This document shows, one piece after another, positions 8,955-17,783 of a stretch of DNA of 64,000 nt (position 1 is the stretch's first letter; every line of letters begins with the position of its first letter). The notes beneath the pieces are model-generated. The model did no database searches. It saw only the letters and a list, made by a program, of their open reading frames with translations, and was not told the origin of the DNA. This DNA comes from Hufsiella arboris (lineage in GTDB: Bacteria > Bacteroidota > Bacteroidia > Sphingobacteriales > Sphingobacteriaceae), in contig NZ_WVHT01000003.1 in the NCBI RefSeq assembly GCF_009834875.1, positions 62,001-126,000 of the forward strand, given 5' to 3'. The position numbers and the translations under genes are program-made.

Positions 8955-9080
8955 GCTGTCCGAAGGCTACCTGACGCTGTCCGAGGGCTACCTGATGCTG
9001 TCCGAAGGCTACCCGACGCTGTCCGAAGGCTACCTGACGCTGTCCGAAGGCTACCTGACGCTGTCCAAAGGCTGACCGAA
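8955..9080. repeat. 21-bp tandem repeat (minisatellite), six units
   Basis: Five close copies plus one degenerate copy of gctgtccgaaggctacctga+c run head to tail: 8955-8975, 8976-8996, 8997-9017, 9018-9038, 9039-9059, and a diverged unit at 9060-9080. Because 21 is a multiple of three, all frames across it stay open. The plus frames read DAVRRLP or SEGYLTL repeats, and a minus frame reads VAFGQRQ. It lies in the 280-nt gap between araD and araA, inside an otherwise tight operon. It is GC-rich compared with its surroundings. Whether any frame is translated is unknown. Confidence 0.9.
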
Positions 9081-9168
9081 GTTGGCCAAACGCAGCTGAT
9101 GATGTGCAACATATTAACGAAAGCCTTAAAAATGGCATAAGAAACATTAAACAAAGCATAGATATAGC

Positions 9169-10659
9169 ATGATCGACTTAAAGAAATTTGAAGTTTGGTT
9201 CATTACAGGAAGCCAGCATTTATACGGAGAAGAAACTCTCAAACAGGTAGCGGAGCACGCTCAGCAAATTGCCAGCTCATTGAATGCCGAAAAGGAAATT
9301 CCCGTCCAGGTTGTTTTTAAACCTACGGTAAAAACTACCGAAGAGATTTATGAAGTTATTCAGCAGGCAAACGTTCATCCAAATTGCATCGGCTTGATCA
9401 CCTGGATGCACACGTTTTCACCGGCAAAAATGTGGATTCGTGGGCTGAATATTTTAAAGAAGCCACTTCTTCACCTGCATACGCAGTTTAACCGGGATAT
9501 TCCCTGGGGAAGTATCGATATGGATTTCATGAACCTTAACCAAAGTGCGCATGGCGATCGGGAATTCGGCTTTATGGTTTCCAGGCTTCGTTTAAACCGC
9601 AAGGTAGTAGTTGGACATTGGCAGGACCAGCAAACAGTAAAAGAAATAGGCTCATGGACCCGTGTAGCAGCAGGCTGGCATGATTGGCAGGGCGCCAAAT
9701 TTGTTCGCTTTGGAGATAATATGCGCTACGTTGCCGTTACCGACGGTGACAAAGTTGAGGCTGAAATGAAATTCGGCTTCTCAGTCAACACACATGGAAT
9801 CGGCGACCTTGTTCAGGTAATAAACGATTTGAGTGATCAATCGGTTAAACAGCTTCTGGATGAATACCAGGAAAGATACACAGTTTCAGATTCATTGCTT
9901 AAGGAAGGAGGCAATCATCAGTCGCTTATCGACGCTATAAAAATTGAGGCTGGATTGAGGTCATTCTTGCAAAACGGCGGATTTAAAGGATTCAGCGACA
10001 CATTCGAGGACCTGCATGGCATGATCCAATTGCCGGGCATTGCTGCGCAACGCCTAATGAATGAAGGCTATGGCTTTGCCGGCGAAGGCGACTGGAAAAC
10101 TGCTGCCCTTGTTCGTGCCTGCAAAGTGATGGGAAGCGGATTGCCGGGCGGAAATGCATTCATGGAAGATTATACTTATCATTTTGATCCCAGTAACTCG
10201 ATGGTTTTAGGCTCGCATATGCTAGAAATCGATGAATCGATAGCAAGCGGAAAACCAAAAGTGGAAATTCATCCGTTGGGAATAGGCGGCAAAGCTGATC
10301 CGGTTCGTTTAGTATTTAATGTTGCCGGCGGAAGTGCACTTAACGCATCACTGATTGATATGGGCAATCGTTTCAGGTTATTGATTAATGAAGTTGAGGC
10401 TGTTGAACCGGAGCACGACTTACCAAATCTTCCTGTAGCCAGGGTGCTATGGAAACCTTACCCGGACATGAAAACCGGTTGCGCCGCATGGATCTACGCT
10501 GGCGGAGCACATCATACCTGCTACAGTCAGAATTTATCAGCCGAGCAAATGCAGGACTTTGCCGACATAGCAGGAATTGAATCCATAACAATAGGAAGAG
10601 ATACAAAACTCGACCAGTTAAAGAAGGAGCTTCGCTGGAGTGAAGCAGCGTATAAATAA
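9169..10659 (+). CDS. araA: L-arabinose isomerase
   Basis: A 496-residue enzyme that interconverts L-arabinose and L-ribulose, Mn-dependent. The metal and catalytic residues fall at the same numbers as in E. coli AraA: Glu306 in FAGEGDWK, Glu333 in FMEDYTYHF and His350 in GSHMLEID, with the later His in [11 protein letters not shown]. It is preceded by the 21-bp repeat tract rather than abutting araD, so it may have its own promoter or need read-through. The hairpins after it suggest that the transcript ends there. Confidence 0.97.
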   Translation: MIDLKKFEVWFITGSQHLYGEETLKQVAEHAQQIASSLNAEKEIPVQVVFKPTVKTTEEIYEVIQQANVHPNCIGLITWMHTFSPAKMWIRGLNILKKPLLHLHTQFNRDIPWGSIDMDFMNLNQSAHGDREFGFMVSRLRLNRKVVVGHWQDQQTVKEIGSWTRVAAGWHDWQGAKFVRFGDNMRYVAVTDGDKVEAEMKFGFSVNTHGIGDLVQVINDLSDQSVKQLLDEYQERYTVSDSLLKEGGNHQSLIDAIKIEAGLRSFLQNGGFKGFSDTFEDLHGMIQLPGIAAQRLMNEGYGFAGEGDWKTAALVRACKVMGSGLPGGNAFMEDYTYHFDPSNSMVLGSHMLEIDESIASGKPKVEIHPLGIGGKADPVRLVFNVAGGSALNASLIDMGNRFRLLINEVEAVEPEHDLPNLPVARVLWKPYPDMKTGCAAWIYAGGAHHTCYSQNLSAEQMQDFADIAGIESITIGRDTKLDQLKKELRWSEAAYK

Positions 10660-10674
10660 TTTTTTTTGAAAAGC

Positions 10675-10706
10675 AAGCAGTGCTGGTGGTATCCGCCAGC
10701 CTGCTT
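10675..10706 (+). terminator. Hairpin after araA, possible terminator
   Basis: AAGCAG-t-GCTGG pairs with CCAGC-CTGCTT around a 9-nt loop, 15 nt after the araA stop. There is no following T-run (tccatt), so factor-independent termination is uncertain; it may act as a 3' end stabiliser. Confidence 0.45.
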
Positions 10707-10714
10707 TCCATTAC

Positions 10715-10758
10715 AAATGGCTTTCCTGTCGGGACGCGAAACCCGGCGAAAGCCATTT
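10715..10758. repeat. 11-bp perfect inverted repeat with inner stem
   Basis: AAATGGCTTTC (10715-10725) pairs with GAAAGCCATTT (10748-10758). Inside, CGGG and CCCG can pair to extend the cruciform. It is followed by a second hairpin, TTTTACCAG / CTGGTAAAA (10762-10786, 7-nt loop). These could be a repeated palindromic element or a bidirectional transcript end; a genome-wide search would tell. Confidence 0.55.
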
Positions 10759-11069
10759 CTATTTTACCAGGTTTAAACTGGTAAAAACCTGTGCTGTTAT
10801 TTTCCAATAAAGGCTAACGAGACTGACGTACGGCTGAGTTACAGTATTAGCGATCATTATAAACCCGATTGCACGAAAAGCCCGGATTGACGTGTGCGGC
10901 AGCGTGTAAGGGAAAGACAAACGGACTTGAAGGTAAAGCGGGGATGAAGATGATAGTATTACAGTCCTTTCATTTTCAAAACAAAAACAGGTTACTCCCT
11001 AAATTTGAATTCATGTAAACATCTGGCGCGTTGATATGTAGCTATATTAACACCAGTTAAATATCCGCC

Positions 11070-11402
11070 ATGAAGAAATTAGGTTTTTTAGTATTTATAG
11101 TCATGGTTTTCATGATCAATAATACATTTGCTCAAAGCGACACCACTAAAAAGAACAAACAAAATACAACCACCCAAAGTAAATCGGCCACAACTAAAAA
11201 ATCGACTACCTCAAAAAAGAAATCTATGAAAAGCGCACCTTCAAAAACAGGCGTGGGAACGGTAGGAACAGAATCCGGTTCTTCAAATAACAGTACCAGT
11301 TTGGGGACCGGTACACCCACCAAAGGAAAAAGCGGTTCGGGAACTGGAACATCCGGAACAGATTCAATTACGAAAGCTACTTCGAAGCCACCAAAAAAAT
11401 GA
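11070..11402 (+). CDS. small secreted low-complexity Lys/Ser/Thr/Gly-rich protein
   Basis: A 110-residue protein with a clear signal peptide (MKKLGFLVFIVMVFMINNTFAQ, cleavage after FAQ). The mature part is almost entirely low complexity: a Lys/Thr/Gln/Ser-rich basic half (about residues 23-60) and a Gly/Ser/Thr-rich half (about 60-105) ending in PPKK. I do not recognise a domain. It is probably periplasmic or surface-associated and disordered. Convergent with the HAD gene, with a hairpin between them. Confidence 0.75.
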   Translation: MKKLGFLVFIVMVFMINNTFAQSDTTKKNKQNTTTQSKSATTKKSTTSKKKSMKSAPSKTGVGTVGTESGSSNNSTSLGTGTPTKGKSGSGTGTSGTDSITKATSKPPKK

Positions 11403-11406
11403 TCTG

Positions 11407-11430
11407 GATACGCCGGATTTCCGGCGTATC
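11407..11430. terminator. Hairpin between convergent genes
   Basis: GATACGCCGG (11407-11416) and CCGGCGTATC (11421-11430) form a perfect 10-bp stem with a 4-nt loop, filling the gap between the stop codons. In the minus direction a T-run follows 8 nt later; the plus direction lacks one. Probable shared terminator. Confidence 0.65.
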
Positions 11431-11432
11431 GG

Positions 11433-12089
11433 TTACAATAATGTATCCAGGAAAGGATCGGTATAGTTGTCGACGAAAGCAAGAATATTAGGAAGATGCT
11501 TAAACTCCCACGGCTCGTGCATGGTAGTGATTACAACAGCTTTCATTCCGCCTCGCAATGCCGCTTCCACTCCTTTTGGATTATCTTCAAAAACGATACA
11601 ATCTAATGGATTTATGCCAAGCAAATCCGCTGCTTTCACAAACGTCTCAGGATCAGGTTTGCTTAACACAACGTCATCCGCGCTAACTACAACAGGAAAA
11701 TAGCGGCGAATTTTGAGATTATCAAGCACAAAATCAATGTTAAAAGGAATGGCGGCCGATCCGATTGCCATCTTGACGTTTTTAAGATGCGCCTTTTCTA
11801 AAAATAAATCCAGGCCGTCGATAAGCTTTAAATATGGCCGGTAGGCTTCCTGGTAGCGGCGTTCTTTCTCGAAAGAATAGCGTTCCATTTCTTCATCCGA
11901 AAAATGTCCTGCTCCAAAAACACGTTCCAATAGTTCACTATTTTTTCCATACATCTGCAGTTTAACTTCATCCTGGGTCAAATTTGCGCCAAGGTCCTCA
12001 GTCAGAATTTTATGCCATGCGATGGTATGAAATCCCATATCATCGATAATTGTTCCGTTTAAATCAAATAAAAAAGCTTTCGAACTCAT
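11433..12089 (-). CDS. HAD-superfamily hydrolase, beta-phosphoglucomutase-like
   Basis: A 218-residue subfamily IA HAD protein. Motif I is FDLNGTIIDD near residues 8-17: the nucleophile Asp9 is kept, but the usual second Asp (general acid/base) is Asn11. Motif II is IGSAA, the motif III Lys is in LSKPDPETF, and motif IV is VFEDNPKGVEAA. An alpha-helical cap follows motif I (HTIAWHKIL...). Probable phosphosugar phosphatase or mutase; the substrate is unknown. The Asn in motif I is a genuine oddity, although DLNGT variants occur in this group. It shares a terminator region with the convergent gene at 11070. Confidence 0.85.
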   Translation of the reverse strand: MSSKAFLFDLNGTIIDDMGFHTIAWHKILTEDLGANLTQDEVKLQMYGKNSELLERVFGAGHFSDEEMERYSFEKERRYQEAYRPYLKLIDGLDLFLEKAHLKNVKMAIGSAAIPFNIDFVLDNLKIRRYFPVVVSADDVVLSKPDPETFVKAADLLGINPLDCIVFEDNPKGVEAALRGGMKAVVITTMHEPWEFKHLPNILAFVDNYTDPFLDTLL

Positions 12090-12133
12090 GTTTCAAATAT
12101 GCCAAATAATGGTTTCATAAAAATTACCTGAAC

Positions 12134-12168
12134 GTAAAAAAACCGGTTTGACAAAGTCAAACCGGTTT
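12134..12168 (-). terminator. Intrinsic terminator of the TonB-dependent receptor gene
   Basis: AAACCGGTTTGAC (12140-12152), a 3-nt loop and GTCAAACCGGTTT (12156-12168) form a perfect 13-bp stem; on the minus strand it is followed by a T-run (12134-12140). Confidence 0.9.
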
Positions 12169-12189
12169 ACTATACAAATCAAAAACTAA

Positions 12190-14691
12190 TTACTGATTTC
12201 CTGTGCCGCCGTTGTTATCGCCGCCGCTTTTAAGGTCGTCGTTATTTACGCCGCGTTTCTTTTTCTGTTGCGGATTAGCGTTGAAATTCATTTTTCCAAA
12301 GCTCCAGCTGAAGTTTACACCCACCGAGCGGAACGGCAGGGCAAAGTTCGTATTAACAAGGCTGGTTCCGTTGTTAACCTGCGAATCGAAATGCTTCACC
12401 TCGTTAAAAGGATCGATTACGTTTACACCAATTTTAGCACGTTTTTGCATAAACTGCTTACTCATCGAAATAACCCACATGTTAAATGAAGGATATCTTC
12501 CTTGCAGCGTTCTTCGCGGAGCATTAAAAATTGCAAATGTTTCTATCACGAGGTTCTTCGGTAGATTGTACGATCCCTGCCCAAAAATATTATACTGCAG
12601 ATAAGTCTTGTTCTCCTGGGTGGTCGCATCCTGGAACTGGCTGCTTGCTGTAGGCTTATAGCTGAACAGGTTTATACTTGTGCGCAACGTCAGATTTTTA
12701 ACAGGAATTACCTGACCGAAAAAGCTACCACCGAACGAGTTATTATTTCCGGTATTTTGGTAACTGGTAAGATTCGTCTGTATGGTTTGTGTTTGTCCGT
12801 TTGCATCAACGTACGAGTATTCAGGCTGTGTTAAAAAGCTTTCGATAATATCATCTGTATGCCTGTAGTAAATTGAAGCATTAATTACGCTCGACTTGAT
12901 AAACGTTGAATAATTTAGCTCAACGCTTTGAGATATCTCCGGCGATAAATACGGGTTACCTTGTGTTTGATATTGCAGGTTGCTTGTGTTGCGGAATGGA
13001 TTCAGGAACTGCAAACTCGGACGCTGAATACGCTTGCTGTAACTCAATTTAACTGTTTGCGATTTTTTAAAGGTCTTTGAAATAGCAAAACTTGGTATAA
13101 AGTTCGTGTAGCTGTTTGAAAACGGCGGAAGCGCAGTTACAAAATTGCTTGACGTACCGTCAATCTGAGTGTTTTCCACACGTGCGCCAGCCTGTAAACC
13201 AACGCTATTTTTAAACTGGAAACTAAGTACTGTATATCCTGAATAAACATCCTGAGAATAATCATACGTGTTGGAAGCTTCTTTATCAAATACATAGTTG
13301 CCGTCAACACCTTGTCCGAAAATTTCGTAATCGCTGTTTATTTTACGGCTGATTAACTTACCGCCAGCTTCCAGTTTGATGACTTTATTGATCGGCAAGG
13401 CATAATCAAGCTGACCAGTATATTCATTGTTTAACGCATTGTTCCCGCCTTGCTGATTTTTAAAGATCGGCAGGTTATAAAATGCATCAATATCGGTATT
13501 GGTTTTACCGTAGCTCCATTGTCCGGCAAAAGTAAGTTCTTCTCCTTCTTTTTTAAATTTACGGGTATAATCCGCGTTCCAGTCGAATCCGCCAAAATCA
13601 GTGGTTGTGTTATTATTCTGTACGTAATTTCTAAAGCCAGAATTATCTGTAAAGCCTTCCGTTGAAAATTGGGTATTGTTAAAACGAATGCCGGTTGAAA
13701 CGCTGTTTTTATCGTTAAAATCATAAGCGACATTTCCAGACCCTACATAAGCATAACGCTTTGTACGTGTTGTACCAATCTGCTGGTTTACGACATCACC
13801 AGTTGCAAGGCTGGTCGAATAATTATTGATGTTACTTGTTTGCGGCCAGGTTAGATTACCTCCGAAGTTACCGCTAACGCTCAAACGATTTTTGTTAACG
13901 TTCAGGTTTGCATTACCGTTATTTTGACGGGTACCCAAGCCTCCGCTTATCGATCCGCTAACACCCGAAACATCTTTCTTCTTGGTAATAATATTGATAA
14001 TTCCGGCAGTTCCTTCAGCATCATATTTGGCCGAGGGACTTGTAATTACTTCAACACTTTTAATCTGATCGGCCGGCATCATTTTCATGGCATCGCCAAC
14101 GCTGCTGGCAACCGCCCCCGAAGGCCGGCCGTTGATCAAAATTTTAACATTCTGACTGCCACGAAGAGAGACGTTACCGTCCTGATCAACCGCAACCATT
14201 GGAACTTTACGTAAAACATCGCCGGCATTGCCACCACTAACAGTCGCATCTTTTTCGGCGTTGTAAACCATTTTGTCAATCTTATTCTCGATAACAGACT
14301 GTGTACCGGTAACCTGGACTTCTTTTAACGCATTTGCGCCAGGTGATACTATTACGGTACCCATGTTGTTGTCGGGCTTTTCAGGTGTCGTTTTTATCGG
14401 ATCGAATGTCTTAGTTGGATAACCAATAAAAGTCACCGTAACTTTATAGTTTCCCGGCGCGACGTTATTTAACTTAAAGTTTCCTTTTTCGTCAGTTAAC
14501 ACACCGTTCAAAGGAACTTTTCCCTTACTACGGTAAAGGGTTACAGTAGCGTAATCAAGCGGCTTTTTAGTAAGAGAGTCAATAACGTTTCCGGAGATTC
14601 TGCCAACAACCGTTGAACCGCCGCCGCCCATCTGTGCTTGCGCAGTTATAGCTATTGCCAGTAAAAATATGAAGGTAAAAATTCTTTTCAT
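12190..14691 (-). CDS. TonB-dependent receptor, outer-membrane beta-barrel family
   Basis: An outer-membrane protein of about 833 residues. After the signal peptide (MKRIFTFIFLLAIAITAQAQ), a carboxypeptidase-regulatory-like beta-sandwich spans about residues 30-110 (VVGRISGNVIDSLTKKPLDYATV). A TonB plug spans about 125-235 (RGSQNVKILINGRPSG, IKSVEVITSPSAKYDAEGTAGIINIITKK). The 22-strand-type barrel fills the rest. There is no SusD-like partner beside it, so it is not a classical SusCD pair; this barrel class is common in Bacteroidota and its ligand is unknown. An in-frame ATG at 14704-14706 would add five residues, but a TATTTTTG -7 element at 14714-14721 ends 8 nt from it, so I prefer the ATG at 14689-14691, directly before the signal peptide. 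Confidence 0.88.
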   Translation of the reverse strand: MKRIFTFIFLLAIAITAQAQMGGGGSTVVGRISGNVIDSLTKKPLDYATVTLYRSKGKVPLNGVLTDEKGNFKLNNVAPGNYKVTVTFIGYPTKTFDPIKTTPEKPDNNMGTVIVSPGANALKEVQVTGTQSVIENKIDKMVYNAEKDATVSGGNAGDVLRKVPMVAVDQDGNVSLRGSQNVKILINGRPSGAVASSVGDAMKMMPADQIKSVEVITSPSAKYDAEGTAGIINIITKKKDVSGVSGSISGGLGTRQNNGNANLNVNKNRLSVSGNFGGNLTWPQTSNINNYSTSLATGDVVNQQIGTTRTKRYAYVGSGNVAYDFNDKNSVSTGIRFNNTQFSTEGFTDNSGFRNYVQNNNTTTDFGGFDWNADYTRKFKKEGEELTFAGQWSYGKTNTDIDAFYNLPIFKNQQGGNNALNNEYTGQLDYALPINKVIKLEAGGKLISRKINSDYEIFGQGVDGNYVFDKEASNTYDYSQDVYSGYTVLSFQFKNSVGLQAGARVENTQIDGTSSNFVTALPPFSNSYTNFIPSFAISKTFKKSQTVKLSYSKRIQRPSLQFLNPFRNTSNLQYQTQGNPYLSPEISQSVELNYSTFIKSSVINASIYYRHTDDIIESFLTQPEYSYVDANGQTQTIQTNLTSYQNTGNNNSFGGSFFGQVIPVKNLTLRTSINLFSYKPTASSQFQDATTQENKTYLQYNIFGQGSYNLPKNLVIETFAIFNAPRRTLQGRYPSFNMWVISMSKQFMQKRAKIGVNVIDPFNEVKHFDSQVNNGTSLVNTNFALPFRSVGVNFSWSFGKMNFNANPQQKKKRGVNNDDLKSGGDNNGGTGNQ

Positions 14692-14713
14692 TTCAGCATT
14701 TTTCATTTAGGCG

Positions 14714-14721
14714 CAAAAATA
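14714..14721 (-). promoter_or_regulatory. -7 promoter element (TATTTTTG) of the TonB receptor gene
   Basis: Minus-strand TATTTTTG matches TAnnTTTG, 22 nt before the preferred start codon. No clear TTG was found 19 nt further upstream. Confidence 0.4.
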
Positions 14722-14793
14722 CATGCTTTGTTACATCATTTCTTAAATTTTAAAGCTTATTTAATATGATTTTTTTAGCAAAAGTGCGTTAAA

Positions 14794-14820
14794 CAAAAAA
14801 AGCGGATCAGGATCCGCTTT
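14794..14820 (-). terminator. Intrinsic terminator of leuS
   Basis: AAAGCGGATC (14799-14808) and GATCCGCTTT (14811-14820) form a perfect 10-bp stem with a 2-nt centre. It is followed on the minus strand by a run of seven T, just after the leuS stop codon. Confidence 0.92.
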
Positions 14821-14829
14821 GAAGTTTAT

Positions 14830-17625
14830 TTATACAACAATGTTGACTATTTTACCTTTCACAAAAATAAGCTTTTTGGGAGTTTTCCCGTCTAGATAGC
14901 GCTTTACATCCTCATTATCAAGCACAAAACGTTCAACTTCAGCACTTTCAAGCATTAACGAAATATTTAAGTTCATTTTCATTTTCCCGTTAATGGAAAT
15001 CGGATAAGCAAATTCATCCTCAACCAGGTATTCGGGGTTGAACTTCGGGTATTGAGCGTAAGATAAAGTACCCGAATCATGGCCCATTAGCGACCAAAGT
15101 TCTTCCGTTATATGTGGCGCATAAGAGGAAAGCACAATAGTTAACTGTTCCAAGATCTGACGATTGCTTGATTTCAAGTCGGTTAACTCATTAACGCAGA
15201 TCATAAAACTTGATACCGATGTGTTAAATGAAAAACGTTCGATATCTTCCTCAACTTTACGAATGATCTTATGAAGTGATTTTAATTCCGATTTACCTGG
15301 TTCACCATCAGTTACACGGAAGTTGAACTGATCATCGTGAAACAGCTTCCAGAATTTCCGCAGGAATTTAAAAACGCCTTCAATACCATTGGTATTCCAG
15401 GGTTTGCTTTGCTCCAGCGGACCGAGGAACATCTCATATAAGCGAAGTGTATCAGCGCCGTAACGTTCGATAATGTCATCCGGGTTAACTACGTTGAATT
15501 TGGATTTTGACATCTTCTCAACCTCGTGGCCGCAATGGTATTTGCCATTTTCAAGAATGAACTCAGCGTCTGCAAAATCTGGCCGGAAAGTTTTGAACTT
15601 TTCGAGGTTAAGAATATCATTTTCAACAATATTCACATCTACATGGATTTCTGAAGTTTTATATTGATCTCTTAAGCCATATGAAACGAAGGTGTTTGTT
15701 CCGCGGCCGTCCTCATCAATGACACGATAAACGAAATTTGATCTTCCCTGGATCATTCCCTGGTTAATCAGCTTTTTGAAAGGCTCCTCTTCAACCACAT
15801 ACCCAAGATCTTTCAAAAATTTATTCCAGAATCTGCTGTAAAGCAAATGGCCGGTTGCATGTTCGGAACCGCCGATATACAGATCAACATCTTTCCAGTA
15901 TTCGATCGCTTCTTTCGATGCGAACTCCTGGCCATTCTGTGCATCCATATACCGGTACCAATACCAGCTTGAACCGGCCCAGCCAGGCATTGTGCTCAAT
16001 TCGTATTCATATTGACTTTGATATTTCCAATCTTCAGCACGCCCTAATGGCGGTTCACCGCTTTCTGTAGGAAGATATTTATCAACTTCCGGAAGCACCA
16101 AAGGAAGCTCTTTTTCATCAATTAGTTCAGGCAATTCCCCTTTGAAGTACACAGGAACGGGCTCACCCCAATAGCGCTGGCGACCAAAAATTGCATCGCG
16201 CATCCGGTAATTCACCTTCGCTTTTCCTGCACTTTTTGCTTCCAGGAATTCGATTAAAGCCGGAATTGCTTCCTGGTAATTTTTTCCATTGATGAAGCGT
16301 GAATTAATGTATTTTCCGTCTTTGGTTGCATCGGCTTGTTTATCCAGATCGATCTGTGCATCCAAAATCGGAATGATTGGTAACTCGAACTTTTTCGCGA
16401 AGAGATAGTCACGTTGATCGCCGGAAGGAACAGCCATTACTGCACCGGTGCCATAGCCTGCTAAAACATAATCAGCAATCCAAACGGGGACCTTTTCGCC
16501 ATTTACCGGGTTAATGACATAGCTTCCCGTAAAAGCTCCGGAAACGGTTTTGGTATCAGCCATACGGTCCAGCTCGGACTTTTTCTTAGTTTGAGCAATA
16601 TAGGCGTCGATCTCTGGTTTTTGGCCTTCAGTGGTTAGTTGTTCCACCAATTCATGCTCCGGTGCGATTACCAAAAATGAAACACCGAAAATCGTATCTA
16701 CACGGGTAGTAAAAACTTCAATAGCCTCGCCCTTTAACTTTTCATCCTCTACTTTGAACGCAACTAATGCTCCGACGCTCTTTCCTATCCAGTTACGTTG
16801 CATTTCTTTTAAGGGTTCCGGCCAGTCAATTGTATCCAGGCCCTGGAGTAACCGGTCGGCATAAGCCGTAATCCGCATGCTCCATTGCATCATTTTCTTT
16901 TGTTCAACAGGAAAACCTCCGCGTTCTGAAAAGCCATCTTTTACTTCGTCGTTAGCCAATACGGTTCCCAAAGCCGGGCACCAGTTAACAGTACTTTCCT
17001 TCAGATAAGTAAGGCGGTAACTTAACAGGATCTGCTCTTTCTTTTCAGCCGAGAAACCCAGCCACTGGTCAGCTGAAAATTGTTCAACTTCTTCATCACA
17101 AACCGCTTTTACGGTTTCGTTTCCAGCCGTTTCAAAAAGCTCAATTAATTCTGAGATGGGCGCGGCCTTATCAGTCTCGAGGTTATACCACGCATTAAAA
17201 AGCTGCATGAAAATCCATTGCGTCCATTTATAATAGGAAGGATCACTTGTCCGAACTTCGCGGCTCCAATCGTACGAAAAGCCCAGATTATCAAGCTGCT
17301 CACGATAGCGGTTGATATTGGCTTCCGTTGTGATCGCCGGATGCTGACCGGTTTGAATCGCGTATTGTTCGGCCGGCAATCCAAATGAATCGTAACCCAT
17401 TGGATGCAGCACGTTAAAACCTTTCAACCTTTTATATCTCGAAAAAATATCGGAAGCTATATAACCGAGCGGATGGCCGACATGAAGCCCTGCTCCCGAA
17501 GGGTAAGGAAACATATCCAACACATAAAACTTAGGTTTTTCAGATTGATTGGAAGCTTTGAATGTTTGGTTCTCCGCCCAAAACTTCTGCCATCTTGATT
17601 CGATATCTTTAAATTGATAATCCAT
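14830..17625 (-). CDS. leuS: leucyl-tRNA synthetase
   Basis: A 931-residue class I aminoacyl-tRNA synthetase that charges tRNA-Leu in the cytoplasm. The HIGH-type motif is HVGHPLGY near residues 47-54 and the KMSKS motif is present as KMSKSKFN in the C-terminal third. Between them lie the connective-polypeptide editing domain ([18 protein letters not shown], the threonine-rich and [15 protein letters not shown] regions) and [15 protein letters not shown] Bacteroidota-typical insertion of about 90 residues lies just before KMSKS, which accounts for a length above the roughly 860 of E. coli. Single-gene transcript: promoter at 17647-17671, terminator at 14794-14820. Confidence 0.98.
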   Translation of the reverse strand: MDYQFKDIESRWQKFWAENQTFKASNQSEKPKFYVLDMFPYPSGAGLHVGHPLGYIASDIFSRYKRLKGFNVLHPMGYDSFGLPAEQYAIQTGQHPAITTEANINRYREQLDNLGFSYDWSREVRTSDPSYYKWTQWIFMQLFNAWYNLETDKAAPISELIELFETAGNETVKAVCDEEVEQFSADQWLGFSAEKKEQILLSYRLTYLKESTVNWCPALGTVLANDEVKDGFSERGGFPVEQKKMMQWSMRITAYADRLLQGLDTIDWPEPLKEMQRNWIGKSVGALVAFKVEDEKLKGEAIEVFTTRVDTIFGVSFLVIAPEHELVEQLTTEGQKPEIDAYIAQTKKKSELDRMADTKTVSGAFTGSYVINPVNGEKVPVWIADYVLAGYGTGAVMAVPSGDQRDYLFAKKFELPIIPILDAQIDLDKQADATKDGKYINSRFINGKNYQEAIPALIEFLEAKSAGKAKVNYRMRDAIFGRQRYWGEPVPVYFKGELPELIDEKELPLVLPEVDKYLPTESGEPPLGRAEDWKYQSQYEYELSTMPGWAGSSWYWYRYMDAQNGQEFASKEAIEYWKDVDLYIGGSEHATGHLLYSRFWNKFLKDLGYVVEEEPFKKLINQGMIQGRSNFVYRVIDEDGRGTNTFVSYGLRDQYKTSEIHVDVNIVENDILNLEKFKTFRPDFADAEFILENGKYHCGHEVEKMSKSKFNVVNPDDIIERYGADTLRLYEMFLGPLEQSKPWNTNGIEGVFKFLRKFWKLFHDDQFNFRVTDGEPGKSELKSLHKIIRKVEEDIERFSFNTSVSSFMICVNELTDLKSSNRQILEQLTIVLSSYAPHITEELWSLMGHDSGTLSYAQYPKFNPEYLVEDEFAYPISINGKMKMNLNISLMLESAEVERFVLDNEDVKRYLDGKTPKKLIFVKGKIVNIVV

Positions 17626-17646
17626 TTCCGCGTTACAATTGAGCTG

Positions 17647-17671
17647 CGAAAATAATAAAATTGAACTCCAA
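17647..17671 (-). promoter_or_regulatory. leuS promoter (TTG-N14-TATTTTCG)
   Basis: On the minus strand TTG (17669-17671) precedes TATTTTCG (17647-17654) by 14 nt, and the leuS ATG follows 21 nt later. The same arrangement is seen for ftsX and recA. Confidence 0.45.
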
Positions 17672-17740
17672 TGCGGAACGTAGTAAATGAAAAGAAAAAC
17701 GCAGCTGAATCTGAGATATTAAATACGCACTTTTTTACGT

Positions 17741-17765
17741 TTGTACACTTAAATATTTATTTTCG
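17741..17765 (+). promoter_or_regulatory. ftsX promoter (TTG-N14-TATTTTCG)
   Basis: TTG (17741-17743), 14 nt, TATTTTCG (17758-17765), then 18 nt to the ATG. The -7 flank TATTTTCGCAG is identical to that of divergent leuS. Confidence 0.45.
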
Positions 17766-17783
17766 CAGTTCAATACAAATTAC

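Larger units (their letters stand above)
10660..11069. other. 410-nt intergenic region with hairpins, no gene seen
   Basis: The first 130 nt hold three successive inverted repeats (10675-10706, 10715-10758, 10762-10786). The remainder up to 11069 is somewhat GC-richer and shows no convincing ORF, tRNA or known RNA. TAAATTTG at 11000-11007 matches the Bacteroidota -7 consensus and could serve the next gene. Confidence 0.6.

Noticed and set aside
8955-9080. Possible CRISPR array
   Set aside because: Units are contiguous with no unique spacers and there are no cas genes; it is a tandem minisatellite.
8889-9140. Plus-strand ORF of 83 residues made of DAVRRLP repeats between araD and araA, with open minus frames over the same tract
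   Set aside because: Openness is explained by a 21-nt repeat unit divisible by three; the frame starts at TTG, has no recognisable domain, and several frames are equally open. Reported as a repeat, not a gene.
10385-10807. 140-residue minus-strand ORF
   Set aside because: Overlaps the 3' end of araA antisense and continues into the hairpin region; no family resemblance.
11132-11482. 116-residue minus-strand ORF
   Set aside because: Antisense to the low-complexity secreted protein; its valine/proline-rich sequence is a by-product of the Ser/Thr/Gly codons.
12190-14691. SusC/SusD polysaccharide-utilisation pair
   Set aside because: The receptor has a different barrel class, and no SusD-like lipoprotein is adjacent to either TonB receptor in this window.
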